From SG8-41 sp036397875 (GTDB taxonomy: Bacteria; Pseudomonadota; Gammaproteobacteria; Burkholderiales; SG8-41), in the NCBI GenBank assembly GCA_036397875.1, contig DASWIC010000290.1:1-26581 (forward strand): DNA of 26,581 bases, read 5' to 3'. Below the pieces are notes generated by a model. The model made no database searches, was not told the DNA's origin, and saw only the letters and a program-made list of their open reading frames with translations. This document shows positions 7,367-14,904 of the stretch, piece by piece; the stretch's first letter is position 1, and each line of letters starts with the position of its first letter. A program made the translations under genes and the position numbers.

Positions 7367-8329
7367 ATGAGGAAGCTGCGCGCTGCGGTGATCGGCGTGG
7401 GCCGCGTCGGGCGTCTTCATGCCGCCAAGTACGCGGCGAGCCCCGATGTCGAGCTGGTCGCGGTGGCGGACCTGTCGGACCCGGTCGCGCGCGAAGCTGC
7501 GTCACGATTCGGCTGTCGCGCCGTGCGCGAATTTCGCGACGCGCTGAGCGGCGTCGACCTGGTCTCGGTCACGGTTCCGACCGAGCGCCACTGCGAGGTG
7601 GCGCGCGCGTGCCTCGAGGCGGGCGTGCACGTGCTGGTCGAGAAGCCGATTACCCGCACGGTCGAGGAGGCCGACGCGCTGATCGCGCTGGCCTCGGCGC
7701 AGGGGCTGCGGCTCGCCGTCGGGCATGTCGAGCGCTACAACCCGGCTTTCGTGGCCATGCGGCAGGCGCTGGCGCGGCCCTTTTTCATCGAATCGGAAAG
7801 ACTCGCGGAGTTCCAGCCACGGGGCACGGATATCGACGTCGTGCTCGACCTGATGATCCACGACATCGATCTCGCGCTCTCGCTGGTGCACGCCGAGGCG
7901 TCGACGGTCATCGCCTGCGGCGTCAAGGTGGTCACCGATTCGATCGACATTGCCACGGCGCTCATCGAGTTCGCGGACGGTGCGGTGGCGAACCTGTCCG
8001 CGAGCCGGGTGAGCCAGACGCCGGTGCGCAAGCTGCGGGCGTTCGGCCGCGATGGCTACGTCTCTGCGGACCTGCACGGCCTGCGGCTCAAAGTAGCCCG
8101 TCGCGCGGACGGCGCGGTGATCGCGGTCGAGGAGGAGCGTGCGTTTCCAGATGCCGACGCATTGCGTGCGGAGATCGAGGCGTTCGTCGCGGCGGTGCGG
8201 GGGGAAAGCGCGGCGGTCGTTACGGGGAAGGACGGGCGGCGCGCGCTTGCGCTCGCGCTCGAGGTCAACGGGCGGATCGCCGAACGGCTCGCCCGCCTCA
8301 ACCTGGACGCACCAGGAGGCCGCCCGTGA
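7367..8329 (+). CDS. Gfo/Idh/MocA-family NAD-dependent sugar dehydrogenase (GnnA-like)
   Basis: A 320-residue oxidoreductase with a Rossmann N-terminus (VIGVGRVGRLHA, residues 8-19), the VEKPI motif with catalytic Lys93, GHVERYNPAF, and DLMIHDID in the substrate domain. It overlaps the following PLP aminotransferase gene by GTGA (8326-8329). Such dehydrogenase plus aminotransferase pairs make 3-amino sugars. In Acidithiobacillus and Leptospira GnnA and GnnB convert UDP-GlcNAc to UDP-2,3-diamino-glucose for lipid A. Placement beside two lipid A acyltransferases favours that role, but a WbpB/WlbA-type role in O-antigen synthesis is possible. GTG 7361 is an alternative start with GGAAAGG upstream. 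Confidence 0.85.
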   Translation: MRKLRAAVIGVGRVGRLHAAKYAASPDVELVAVADLSDPVAREAASRFGCRAVREFRDALSGVDLVSVTVPTERHCEVARACLEAGVHVLVEKPITRTVEEADALIALASAQGLRLAVGHVERYNPAFVAMRQALARPFFIESERLAEFQPRGTDIDVVLDLMIHDIDLALSLVHAEASTVIACGVKVVTDSIDIATALIEFADGAVANLSASRVSQTPVRKLRAFGRDGYVSADLHGLRLKVARRADGAVIAVEEERAFPDADALRAEIEAFVAAVRGESAAVVTGKDGRRALALALEVNGRIAERLARLNLDAPGGRP

Positions 8330-9450
8330 ACGTGCCGATGCTCGATCTGGCGGCTGAGTACCGTGATCTCGAGGCGGAGCTCGCGGACGCGGTGGGCAAG
8401 GTAATCGCCTCTGGCCGCTTCATTCTCGGCCCCGAAGGTGAGGCACTGGAGCACGAGGTGGCGGCCTACCTCGGCGTTGGACATGCGGTGGCGGTTGCCT
8501 CGGGGACCGATGCCTTGCATCTCGCGTTGCGCGCGGCAGGTATCGGTCCCCGCGACGAGGTGGTAATGCCGTCGTTCACTTTCGTCGCGGCCGCCGAGGC
8601 GGTCTGCCATGTGGGCGCGCGCGTGGTGTTCGCAGACATCGATCCGGCGACTTACAACCTTGATCCTGCAGCCTGTGAAGCGGCGATCGGTCCGGCGACC
8701 CGGGCGGTCATCGCCGTTCACCTGTTCGGTCAGACCGCCGACCTCGCCGCGATCAGCGCGATTTGCCAGCGGCGCGGGCTGACCTTGATCGAGGACTGCG
8801 CGCAGGCGATCGGCGCCGACTTCGATGGACGCCGAGCCGGCGCGTGGGGCGCGCTTGGCTGCTTCTCGTTCTATCCCACCAAGAACCTGGGTGCCTATGG
8901 GGACGCCGGCATGGTGGTGACGAACGATCCGAAGCTGGCGGAGGTCGTGCGCATGCTGCGCCATCACGGCAGCCGCACGGCGTACCGTCACGAGATGATC
9001 GGCTACAACAGCCGGCTCGATGAACTCCAGGCGGCGATTCTGCGCGTCAAGCTGAAACGTCTCGACCGCTGGAATGCCCAAAGGCGCGAACGTGCGGGCC
9101 TCTACCGGCGTTTGCTCTCTGGGGGTCCGGTGGGCCTGCCGGTCGAACACGGGCGCGGCGCTCACGTCTATCATCAATTCACCGTTCGCGCCCCCAGGCG
9201 CGATGCGTTGCGCGAGGAGCTTGCGGCGCGAGGTGTGGCGAGCGCAGTCTACTATCCCGTTCCCGTGCACCGGCAGCCGGCTTATGCGCTGGACCATGGG
9301 GGGCTCTCGCTGCGGGAATCCGAGCGCGCCGCGCAGGAGGCATTGTCGCTGCCGATGTATCCCCAGCTCGCGGAAAGCGCCGTGAGGGGCGTGTGCGATG
9401 CGCTGCGCGAGGCAGCCGCATCGAGAGAACTCTTGCGGCGGAAGTCCTGA
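8326..9450 (+). CDS. DegT/DnrJ/EryC1-family sugar aminotransferase (GnnB-like)
   Basis: A 374-residue PLP enzyme. It shows PMLDLAAEYRDLEAEL at the N-terminus, SGTDALHLAL for cofactor binding, EDCAQAIGADFDGRRAG, the PLP lysine in YPTKNLGAYGD (Lys186), GYNSRLDELQAAIL, and the C-terminal VYYPVPVHRQPAY with LSLPMYP. The family transaminates keto-sugar nucleotides. Translation begins at GTG 8326, overlapping the dehydrogenase stop as GTGA, which indicates coupling. The most likely reaction is amination of the 3-keto sugar made by the upstream enzyme to give UDP-GlcNAc3N (GnnB), inferred from the adjacent lpxL genes. WbpE/WlbC-type 3-amino-uronate synthesis is the main alternative, but the usual dedicated acetyltransferase partner with hexapeptide repeats is absent here. 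Confidence 0.87.
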   Translation: MNVPMLDLAAEYRDLEAELADAVGKVIASGRFILGPEGEALEHEVAAYLGVGHAVAVASGTDALHLALRAAGIGPRDEVVMPSFTFVAAAEAVCHVGARVVFADIDPATYNLDPAACEAAIGPATRAVIAVHLFGQTADLAAISAICQRRGLTLIEDCAQAIGADFDGRRAGAWGALGCFSFYPTKNLGAYGDAGMVVTNDPKLAEVVRMLRHHGSRTAYRHEMIGYNSRLDELQAAILRVKLKRLDRWNAQRRERAGLYRRLLSGGPVGLPVEHGRGAHVYHQFTVRAPRRDALREELAARGVASAVYYPVPVHRQPAYALDHGGLSLRESERAAQEALSLPMYPQLAESAVRGVCDALREAAASRELLRRKS

Positions 9451-9456
9451 TTGAGA

Positions 9457-9981
9457 ATGGCGCCGGAAGACCGGGTTCGTATCGAGCCGCTGGGCGCCGA
9501 CGACGTGGAGCGGCTCGCGGCGCTTGCGCGCGAGATCTGGTATGCGCACTACCCGGCCATCATCAGCGTTGCGCAGATAGAATACATGCTCGCGGAGCGC
9601 TACCGCTCCGGGTTCGTGCTCGCCGAGCTGCAGCGCGACGGGTTGTGGTGGGACAAGCTGACCGTCGCGGGTGCGATGGAAGGGTTTGCGTCCTACTTTC
9701 TCACCGGCGTTCCGGGGGAGATGAAGCTCGACAAACTCTACGTGCATCCCCGGCTCCAGCGCCGCGGCTACGGCGGCATGATGATCGCCCGTGCCGGCGC
9801 GATCGCCCGCTCCCGCGGCTGCAGCCGCCTGGTGCTGGCGGTAAACAAGAACAACCGCAGCGCGATCGACGCCTACCTGAAGCACGGTTTTCACGTCGCC
9901 GACGCCGCGGTTAAGGATATCGGCGGCGGCTTCGTGATGGACGACTACATCATGGTGAAACCCCTGACGGGTGACGAGTGA
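9457..9981 (+). CDS. GNAT-family N-acetyltransferase
   Basis: A 174-residue single-domain GNAT protein. Motif A is visible as LDKLYVHPRLQRRGYGGMMI, with the RRGYGG acetyl-CoA pyrophosphate loop, followed by LVLAVNKNNRSAIDAYLKHGF, the usual motif B with an Asn-Ser pair. The substrate cannot be told. The gene follows the GnnB-like gene by 6 bases, so acetylation of an amino sugar is conceivable, but the sequence looks like a general small-molecule or protein acetyltransferase. ATG 9457 is used. TTG 9451 is an alternative, 6 bases after a GGAAG. The 3' end lies inside a heptamer array. Confidence 0.85.
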   Translation: MAPEDRVRIEPLGADDVERLAALAREIWYAHYPAIISVAQIEYMLAERYRSGFVLAELQRDGLWWDKLTVAGAMEGFASYFLTGVPGEMKLDKLYVHPRLQRRGYGGMMIARAGAIARSRGCSRLVLAVNKNNRSAIDAYLKHGFHVADAAVKDIGGGFVMDDYIMVKPLTGDE

Positions 9982-9992
9982 CGAGTGACGAA
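9965..9992. repeat. Heptamer array, 4 units (TGACGAG type)
   Basis: TGACGGG TGACGAG TGACGAG TGACGAA, four contiguous units. They cover the GNAT stop codon (9979-9981) and the GTG start of the next gene (9978), so the stop/start overlap is itself made of repeat sequence. Confidence 0.8.
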
Positions 9993-10418
9993 GCCCATCC
10001 GGGCGGGTTCGAGAATCCGGGTGTCGAGGCGCGCTGCGCGTTGCTGAGACGAGTCAGGACGATCGCCGTGGTCGGCCTCTCGCCCAACCCCGCCCGCCCC
10101 AGCTACGGGGTGTCGCAGGCGATGCAGGGGTTCGGTTACGCCATCATTCCGGTGCATCCAGCGGCGCGGGAGGTCCTGGGAGCCAGGGCCTATCCCCGGC
10201 TCGGGGCGATCCCCGTTCCCATAGATCTGGTCAACGTATTCCGCCGGCGCGAGTTCATCGACGAGGTCGTGAACGAGTGCTTGGAGATTGGCGTTAAAAA
10301 CCTTTGGATTCAAGAGGGTATCGTAAACATACCGGCTGCCGTGAGGGCGGCGCGGGCCGGCATGCTTGTGGTCATGGACCGCTGTATCTACCGTGATTAT
10401 AGGCAATATTGCAGCTAA
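9978..10418 (+). CDS. CoA-binding domain protein (YccU-like)
   Basis: A 146-residue protein of the stand-alone CoA_binding family. It has a Rossmann-like fold seen as IAVVGLSPNPARPSYGVSQAMQ and a second half with VNVFRRREFIDEVVNECLEIGVKNLWIQEGI, both characteristic. No reaction is established for these proteins; they probably bind CoA or a related nucleotide in the cytoplasm. Translation is taken from GTG 9978, which overlaps the previous stop as GTGA. The first six residues come from the heptamer array, so a start further in cannot be excluded, although no other good start precedes the conserved core. The stop abuts the dapF ATG with no gap. Confidence 0.85.
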   Translation: MTSDEAHPGGFENPGVEARCALLRRVRTIAVVGLSPNPARPSYGVSQAMQGFGYAIIPVHPAAREVLGARAYPRLGAIPVPIDLVNVFRRREFIDEVVNECLEIGVKNLWIQEGIVNIPAAVRAARAGMLVVMDRCIYRDYRQYCS

Positions 10419-11249
10419 ATGCGTCTAAAATTCACTAAAATGCATGGACTGGGTAATGACTTCGTCGTCCTGGACGCAGTTGCCCATCCTCTGGCACTGA
10501 CCCGCGAGCAGCTGACGCGGATCGCGGACCGTCATTTCGGCGTCGGCTGCGACCAGATCCTCCAGGTCGAGCCGCCCCGACAGCCCGGTACCGATTTCTA
10601 CTACCGGGTCTTCAACGCCGACGGGGGGGAGGTGGAGCAATGCGGCAACGGCGCGCGCTGCTTCGTGCGCTACGTGCGGGATCACGGCCTGACCGGGAAG
10701 CGCGAGCTGCGCCTCGGCACGCGCGCAGGAGTGATCGTGCCGCGGCTCGAGGACGACGGTCAGGTCACGGTCGATATGGGCGTGCCCGAGTTCGAGCCCT
10801 CCCGCATCCCGTTCGAGGCGCCGGCGCGGGCCGTGGGCTACGGGCTCGACGTGGATGGGCGGCGGCTCGAGATCTGCGCCCTGTCCATGGGCAATCCCCA
10901 TGCGGTGCAAGTCGTTGCGGACATCGGGCGGGCACCCGTGGCCTCCGAGGGCCCGCTGATCGAGCGCCATTCACGCTTTCCGCAGCGGGTCAATGCCGGT
11001 TATATGCAGATCGCCAGCCGCCGCCACATTCTGCTGCGCGTCCACGAGCGCGGGGCGGGGGAAACGCTCGCGTGCGGCACCGGCGCGTGCGCGGCGATGG
11101 TTGCCGGCGTCATGCGCGGACTGCTCGACGACAAGGTCGTCGTGACGACGCGGGGCGGCGACCTCGGTATATCATGGGCGGGAGAGGGCAAGCCGGTGAT
11201 GATGACGGGACCGGCCGTGACGGTATTCGAAGGCGAGATGGAGTTTTAG
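10419..11249 (+). CDS. dapF: Diaminopimelate epimerase
   Basis: A 276-residue cofactor-independent epimerase that converts LL- to meso-diaminopimelate for lysine and peptidoglycan. The two catalytic cysteines are present: Cys75 in VEQCGNGARC and Cys219 in LACGTGACAAM. The N-terminus FTKMHGLGNDFVVLD is diagnostic. The ATG directly follows the TAA of the CoA-binding gene, implying translational coupling. A DUF484 gene follows and then xerC, the common proteobacterial dapF-DUF484-xerC order. Confidence 0.97.
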   Translation: MRLKFTKMHGLGNDFVVLDAVAHPLALTREQLTRIADRHFGVGCDQILQVEPPRQPGTDFYYRVFNADGGEVEQCGNGARCFVRYVRDHGLTGKRELRLGTRAGVIVPRLEDDGQVTVDMGVPEFEPSRIPFEAPARAVGYGLDVDGRRLEICALSMGNPHAVQVVADIGRAPVASEGPLIERHSRFPQRVNAGYMQIASRRHILLRVHERGAGETLACGTGACAAMVAGVMRGLLDDKVVVTTRGGDLGISWAGEGKPVMMTGPAVTVFEGEMEF

Positions 11250-11262
11250 CGGTCAGCCGTCA
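11249..11262. repeat. Heptamer pair (GCGGTCA / GCCGTCA)
   Basis: GCGGTCA GCCGTCA directly at the dapF stop codon. Two units only, so weak alone; listed because unit and setting match the GTCAGCG-type arrays at 1831 and 25290. Confidence 0.4.
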
Positions 11263-11282
11263 GTCTGAAAACAGGGAGAACG

Positions 11283-11930
11283 ATGAAACCAGAGGTGGTC
11301 GCTGAATTCCTGAAGGAGCATCCCGAGTTTTTCGAGCACTACGCCGGGCTGCTGGCTGAAATCTATATCCCGCATCCGCACGGCGGGCGTGCGATCCCGA
11401 TCAGCGAGCGCCAGATCCTGACCTTGCGCGAGAGAAACAAGCAGATCGAGGGCAAGCTGCGCGAGGTGATCCACTACGGCGAGGAGAACGACGCGATCAG
11501 CGAAAAGGTGCACCGCATCTCTGTCGCGCTGCTCGCGGCCTCCGAGCTGCGCGCGGTGCTGAATGCGGTCTATCTCAACCTGCGCGAGGACTTCGCCGTG
11601 CCCCACGTGGCGCTGCGGTTGTGGCGCGGGGCTAACCGCGCCGATCTGCCCGAGTTGAAGCCGGTGAGCGACGGCGCGCGCGAGTTCGCGGCCAGCCTGG
11701 CGAACCCTAATTGTGGCAGCCACGCCCTGGTTGATACCGGCGGGTGGTTCGGGGACGCGGCCTCCCACTTGCGCTCCTTCTCCTATCTGCCGCTGCGGGA
11801 CGGCGAGACCTTCGGCCTGCTGGCGCTCGCCAGCGAAGATCCGCAGCGCTTCTACCCCGAAATGGGCACGCTCTACTTGAAGCGCCTGGGCGAGCTCGTC
11901 AGCGCTGCGGTGGTGCGGCACCTCAGGTAG
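11283..11930 (+). CDS. DUF484 family protein
   Basis: A 215-residue protein recognisable as DUF484 by the opening VAEFLKEHPEFFEHYAGLLAE and the following LTLRERNKQIEGKL, which begins a predicted helical or coiled segment. The C-terminal part (about 80-210) looks GAF-like, with SYLPLRDGETFGLLALAS and a final helix. A GGGAG ribosome site lies 6 bases before ATG 11283. The family is consistently encoded between dapF and xerC in proteobacteria, and its function is not established. Nothing in this copy is truncated or odd. Confidence 0.9.
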   Translation: MKPEVVAEFLKEHPEFFEHYAGLLAEIYIPHPHGGRAIPISERQILTLRERNKQIEGKLREVIHYGEENDAISEKVHRISVALLAASELRAVLNAVYLNLREDFAVPHVALRLWRGANRADLPELKPVSDGAREFAASLANPNCGSHALVDTGGWFGDAASHLRSFSYLPLRDGETFGLLALASEDPQRFYPEMGTLYLKRLGELVSAAVVRHLR

Positions 11931-11939
11931 CCGAGGCGA

Positions 11940-11973
11940 GTGATAAGAATGAGTGACAAGTGATCGGTGATGA
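11940..11973. repeat. Heptamer array, about 4 units (GTGATga type)
   Basis: GTGATAA (11940-11946), a 6-base degenerate step, then GTGACAA GTGATCG GTGATGA (11953-11973). It fills the first part of the DUF484-xerC gap. Confidence 0.55.
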
Positions 11974-12032
11974 GCGCGCAATCCCGTTCCGTGAAGTTAT
12001 TGCTTATTGATTCAACGTGTTATCTACTGTAA

Positions 12033-12956
12033 GTGGGCGCTAACTCCGACGCTCAAGAACCCGCAAAGCGCGCTGCGCATCCGCTTCTGCGGGGCTACCT
12101 GGAGCATCTTGCCAACGAGCGCCGCCTGAGCCGGCACACCATTGTCAATTACACCCGCGACATCGCGGCCCTGCTCTCGCTCGCGGGCGGCGCCCAGCTC
12201 CAGCGCCTGGACACGCATCAAGTACGCCGCTACGTGGCGCAGTTGCACGCGCGGGGGCTCGACGGCCGCACGCTTGCGCGCATGCTCTCGGCGTGGCGCG
12301 GGTTCTTCAATTACCTCGCGCGCGACCATGGCTACTCGCACAATCCGTGCGTCGGCATCCGGGCGCCGAGGACCGCGAAGCGGCTGCCGCACGCATTGTC
12401 GGCGGACGAGGCGGGGCGGCTCATGGGAATCGTCGCGGCGGATCCCCTCGCGCTGCGCGACAAGGCGATCCTGGAGCTCCTCTACTCTTCGGGGCTGCGG
12501 CTGTCGGAGCTGACCGGCCTCGAGCCGGACGACGTCAACGTTCGCGACGCGACCGTGCGCGTGACCGGCAAAGGCGCGAAGACCCGGGTGGTGCCGGTAG
12601 GCCGCTTCGCGCTCGCCGCGCTCCAGGCGTGGGTCCCGGTGCGCAACGAGATAGCGCGCCCGGACGAGAAAGCGCTGTTCGTCGGCCGGGATGGTACCGC
12701 GCTGGGAGCGCGCGCGGTGCAGATTCGACTCAAGCAATGGGCGCTCAAGCTGGGACTGGCCGACAAGGTGCACCCGCATACGCTGCGCCATTCGTTTGCC
12801 TCGCACCTGCTGCAGTCGAGCGGCGACCTGCGCGCGGTGCAGGAGATGCTCGGGCACGCGAGCATATCCACCACGCAGGTCTACACGCATCTCGACTTCC
12901 AGCACCTGGCCAAGGCCTACGACGCCGCGCATCCCCGCGCAAAAAAGAAATCTTGA
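12033..12956 (+). CDS. xerC: Tyrosine recombinase XerC
   Basis: A 307-residue tyrosine recombinase that with XerD resolves chromosome dimers at dif. It has the N-terminal SAM-like core-binding domain (about 18-105) and a catalytic domain with Arg156 (SSGLRLSEL), His249 and Arg252 (HPHTLRHSFASH), His275 (GHASISTTQ) and the nucleophile Tyr284 (VYTH). The start is read as GTG 12033. No ribosome site is evident, but the AT-rich leader 11990-12030 could hold a promoter (TTGCTT at 12000-12005, TATCTA at 12021-12026), and a leaderless message would explain the lack of one. Its last four bases overlap the TTG start of rlmI. Confidence 0.95.
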   Translation: MGANSDAQEPAKRAAHPLLRGYLEHLANERRLSRHTIVNYTRDIAALLSLAGGAQLQRLDTHQVRRYVAQLHARGLDGRTLARMLSAWRGFFNYLARDHGYSHNPCVGIRAPRTAKRLPHALSADEAGRLMGIVAADPLALRDKAILELLYSSGLRLSELTGLEPDDVNVRDATVRVTGKGAKTRVVPVGRFALAALQAWVPVRNEIARPDEKALFVGRDGTALGARAVQIRLKQWALKLGLADKVHPHTLRHSFASHLLQSSGDLRAVQEMLGHASISTTQVYTHLDFQHLAKAYDAAHPRAKKKS

Positions 12957-14134
12957 ATAAGCTGGTCCTCAAGCCCGGGCGGGAGAAGTCGCTCAAGCGC
13001 CGCCACCCCTGGGTATTCTCCGGGGCGGTGGCGAAGGTGCAGGGGAAGCCCGAAACAGGCGAAACCGTCGAGCTCTGGTCTGCCACCGGTGAATTCCTGG
13101 CGGTCGCCGCCTATAGCCCGAAGTCCCAGATCGTCGCGCGCATCTGGGACTGGGGTGAGCGCGCAATCGACCGGGCTTTCTTCGCCGAGCGCATCGCGCG
13201 GGCGGTTGCGCAGCGCCGGGCGTTTCTCGACGGGGCGGCCACCGACGCTTACCGGTTGCTCCACGGCGAATCGGACGGGCTCCCGGGCGTGGTGGCCGAT
13301 CGTTACGGGGATACGCTGGTCCTGCAGCTGACGAGCGCCGGAGCGGAGCGGTGGCGGGAGGTGATTGCGGACGCGCTGCTCGACGCGACGGGCGCTTCGC
13401 GGATCTGGGAGCGCTCGGATGCCGAGGTGAGGGCGCTGGAGGGGCTCACGCCCGCGGCCGGGCCCTTGCGCGGCCCGCGCGAGCCGGCCCGCATCGTGAT
13501 GCGCGAGCACGGCGTCAGGTTCGAAGTCGATCTCGAGCGCGGCCACAAGACCGGCTTCTATCTCGACCAACGGGAAAACCGGCTGCTGCTGCGTGATCTC
13601 GTCCGGGGACGCGACGTGCTCGACGGCTTCTGCTACACGGGGGGCTTCGCGCTCAACGCGGCGAGGGGCGGGGCGCGCTCGGTATTCGCTCTCGACAGCT
13701 CCGCCGAAGCGCTCGCCCTGGCGCGGGCCAATGCGCAATTGAACGATCTCAGCGGGATCGACTGGGTGGGGGGCGACGTGTTCCAGATGCTGCGGCACCT
13801 GCGCGACGGGCGCCGCCAGTTCGATCTCGTCGTGCTCGACCCGCCGAAATTCGCGCCCACGGCAGCGCACGCCGCGAGGGCCGCGCGCGCCTACAAGGAC
13901 ATCAACCTGCTCGCCTTCAAGCTGCTGCGCGCCGGGGGGCTGCTGATGACGTTTTCCTGCTCGGGGGGCGTTTCAGCCGATCTCTTCCAGAAGATCATCG
14001 CCGGCGCGGCGCTCGACGCCGGGGTGGATGCGCAGTTCATCGATCGCCTCGGCGCGGGCCCCGACCACCCCGTCGCCCTTAGCTTCCCCGAAGGAGAGTA
14101 CCTGAAAGGGCTCCTCTGCCGCGTGCCCGGCTAG
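12953..14134 (+). CDS. rlmI: 23S rRNA m5C methyltransferase RlmI
   Basis: A 393-residue class I SAM-dependent methyltransferase, close to the usual RlmI length. RlmI methylates C1962 of 23S rRNA. The N-terminal PUA domain (about 1-75) begins KLVLKPGREKSLKRRHPWVFSGAV, followed by the linking domain with HGESDGLPGVVADRYGD, and the SAM domain with LDGFCYTGGFAL, VLDPPKFAP and the catalytic Cys336 in FSCSGG. The only start compatible with the conserved N-terminus is TTG 12953, giving a TTGA overlap with the xerC stop. It converges with yidD: the tetranucleotide CTAG (14131-14134) holds both stop codons. Confidence 0.94.
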   Translation: MNKLVLKPGREKSLKRRHPWVFSGAVAKVQGKPETGETVELWSATGEFLAVAAYSPKSQIVARIWDWGERAIDRAFFAERIARAVAQRRAFLDGAATDAYRLLHGESDGLPGVVADRYGDTLVLQLTSAGAERWREVIADALLDATGASRIWERSDAEVRALEGLTPAAGPLRGPREPARIVMREHGVRFEVDLERGHKTGFYLDQRENRLLLRDLVRGRDVLDGFCYTGGFALNAARGGARSVFALDSSAEALALARANAQLNDLSGIDWVGGDVFQMLRHLRDGRRQFDLVVLDPPKFAPTAAHAARAARAYKDINLLAFKLLRAGGLLMTFSCSGGVSADLFQKIIAGAALDAGVDAQFIDRLGAGPDHPVALSFPEGEYLKGLLCRVPG

Positions 14135-14358
14135 CGGGATTCGCCTTTAGGAGGCACGGGATCCGTGCCTCCCGGATGCCATGGGCCACAGCGCACGATG
14201 CGGCAAATGGCGAGCCAGGAACCTTTGAAGGAGCCGTGCATCTCGATCGCCTCGCGCGCATACGCCGAGCACGTCGGATAGAACCGGCAGTGCTGGCCGA
14301 AGAACGGCGACAACAGCAGGCGATACGCGCCAATCAGCGCCAACAACACGGTCTTCAT
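14131..14358 (-). CDS. yidD: Membrane protein insertion efficiency factor YidD
   Basis: A 75-residue small protein with every YidD mark: an N-terminal amphipathic or hydrophobic stretch (LLALIGAYRLLLSPFFG), HCRFYPTCSAYAREAIEMHG with its cysteines, KGSWLAICRIVRCGPWHPGG and DPVPP. It is thought to assist YidC at the inner membrane. In many bacteria it sits between rnpA and yidC; here it is alone, between rlmI and zur. A perfect inverted repeat (GGAGGCACGG / CCGTGCCTCC, 14150-14172) lies inside its 3' coding end. Its ATG is about 2 bases from the start point predicted by the upstream promoter, so the message may be nearly leaderless. Confidence 0.95.
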   Translation of the reverse strand: MKTVLLALIGAYRLLLSPFFGQHCRFYPTCSAYAREAIEMHGSFKGSWLAICRIVRCGPWHPGGTDPVPPKGESR

Positions 14359-14366
14359 CGGCGAGA

Positions 14367-14394
14367 AGTATAAACAGCCGCAGCCCTAATGCAA
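14367..14394 (-). promoter_or_regulatory. Candidate yidD promoter overlapping a Zur-like site
   Basis: On the minus strand TTGCAT (14394-14389), 16-bp spacer, TATACT (14372-14367). The -35 lies within the GCAAC-N3-GTTGC palindrome at 14391-14403, so a repressor bound there would also block this promoter. Confidence 0.5.
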
Positions 14395-14404
14395 CAGGGT
14401 TGCG
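14390..14404. promoter_or_regulatory. Putative Zur operator 1 (before zur, and before yidD)
   Basis: TGCAACAGGGTTGCG: arms GCAAC and GTTGC around AGG. It is 22 bases upstream of the zur ATG and matches the site before the ZIP gene. Assignment to Zur is by location beside a Fur-family gene and a zinc transporter. Confidence 0.6.
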
Positions 14405-14426
14405 AAACTTCTCCGCGCATGTTCCA

Positions 14427-14882
14427 ATGTCGCCCGTGGAGCCGACGTTGCACAATCGTGCCGAAACCCTGGTTGAGCGCACGGGCGCGCGGGTGACGCG
14501 CCAGCGCATCGAAGTGCTGGCCGTCCTGCTGGCGGCCCCCCGGGCCCTGACCCACCATGAAATCGAGAGACGCGCCAATCGCAGCCGGGAGATCGACCGC
14601 GTGACCGTCTACCGGGTGCTGGAGTGGCTGACCTGCCGTAACCTGGCGCATAAAATCGCCGGTGACGACCGCGTATGGCGTTTCAACGCGGCAGGCGATG
14701 AGGGCGAGCGCAGTCATTCCCACGCGCATTTCAAATGCAACGGCTGCGGAGAAGTGATCTGCCTGGATGAAGTGAGGGCGGCTCGCCGGATCCGGCTGCC
14801 GCGTGGATACCACTCGCAGGAAGTGGACTTGACGGTCAAAGGCCTGTGCGTGGATTGCGTTCCGGTGCGTAAGCGTGCATGA
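14427..14882 (+). CDS. zur: Fur-family metalloregulator, probably zinc-responsive Zur
   Basis: A 151-residue Fur-superfamily repressor. The winged-helix domain (about 1-87) has RVTRQRIEVLAVL and the recognition segment IDRVTVYRVLEWL. The dimerisation domain has HSHAHFKCNGCGEVICLDE (His97, His99, His101, Cys104, Cys107) and a second pair Cys141-X2-Cys144, giving the four-cysteine structural zinc site common in Fur and Zur. The adjacent ZIP transporter and paired operators point to zinc rather than iron. ATG 14427 is used; TTG 14400 would overlap the operator and add nine unlikely residues. Expected behaviour is zinc-dependent repression of itself and the downstream block (inference). Confidence 0.87.
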   Translation: MSPVEPTLHNRAETLVERTGARVTRQRIEVLAVLLAAPRALTHHEIERRANRSREIDRVTVYRVLEWLTCRNLAHKIAGDDRVWRFNAAGDEGERSHSHAHFKCNGCGEVICLDEVRAARRIRLPRGYHSQEVDLTVKGLCVDCVPVRKRA

Positions 14883-14904
14883 CCGCTTGTTTTTCAGGAG
14901 TAAT

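Noticed and set aside
8056..9894. Minus-strand open frame of about 600 codons opposite the GnnA/GnnB-like genes
   Set aside because: Composition artefact of high GC third positions; no family features.
7367..9981. Wbp/Wlb-type 2,3-diacetamido-uronate operon with the GNAT as the acetyltransferase
   Set aside because: The usual acetyltransferase is a hexapeptide-repeat protein, and no epimerase, UDP-GlcNAc dehydrogenase or glycosyltransferase is nearby. Kept only as an alternative.
12033..12956. xerC gene as a mobile-element integrase
   Set aside because: It sits in the conserved dapF-DUF484-xerC order and has XerC-like length and motifs; no element ends are visible.
14150..14172. Perfect 10-bp inverted repeat as a bidirectional terminator between rlmI and yidD
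   Set aside because: No T-run on either side, and it lies in the conserved coding end of yidD (WHPGG-DPVPP); a terminator role is unproven.
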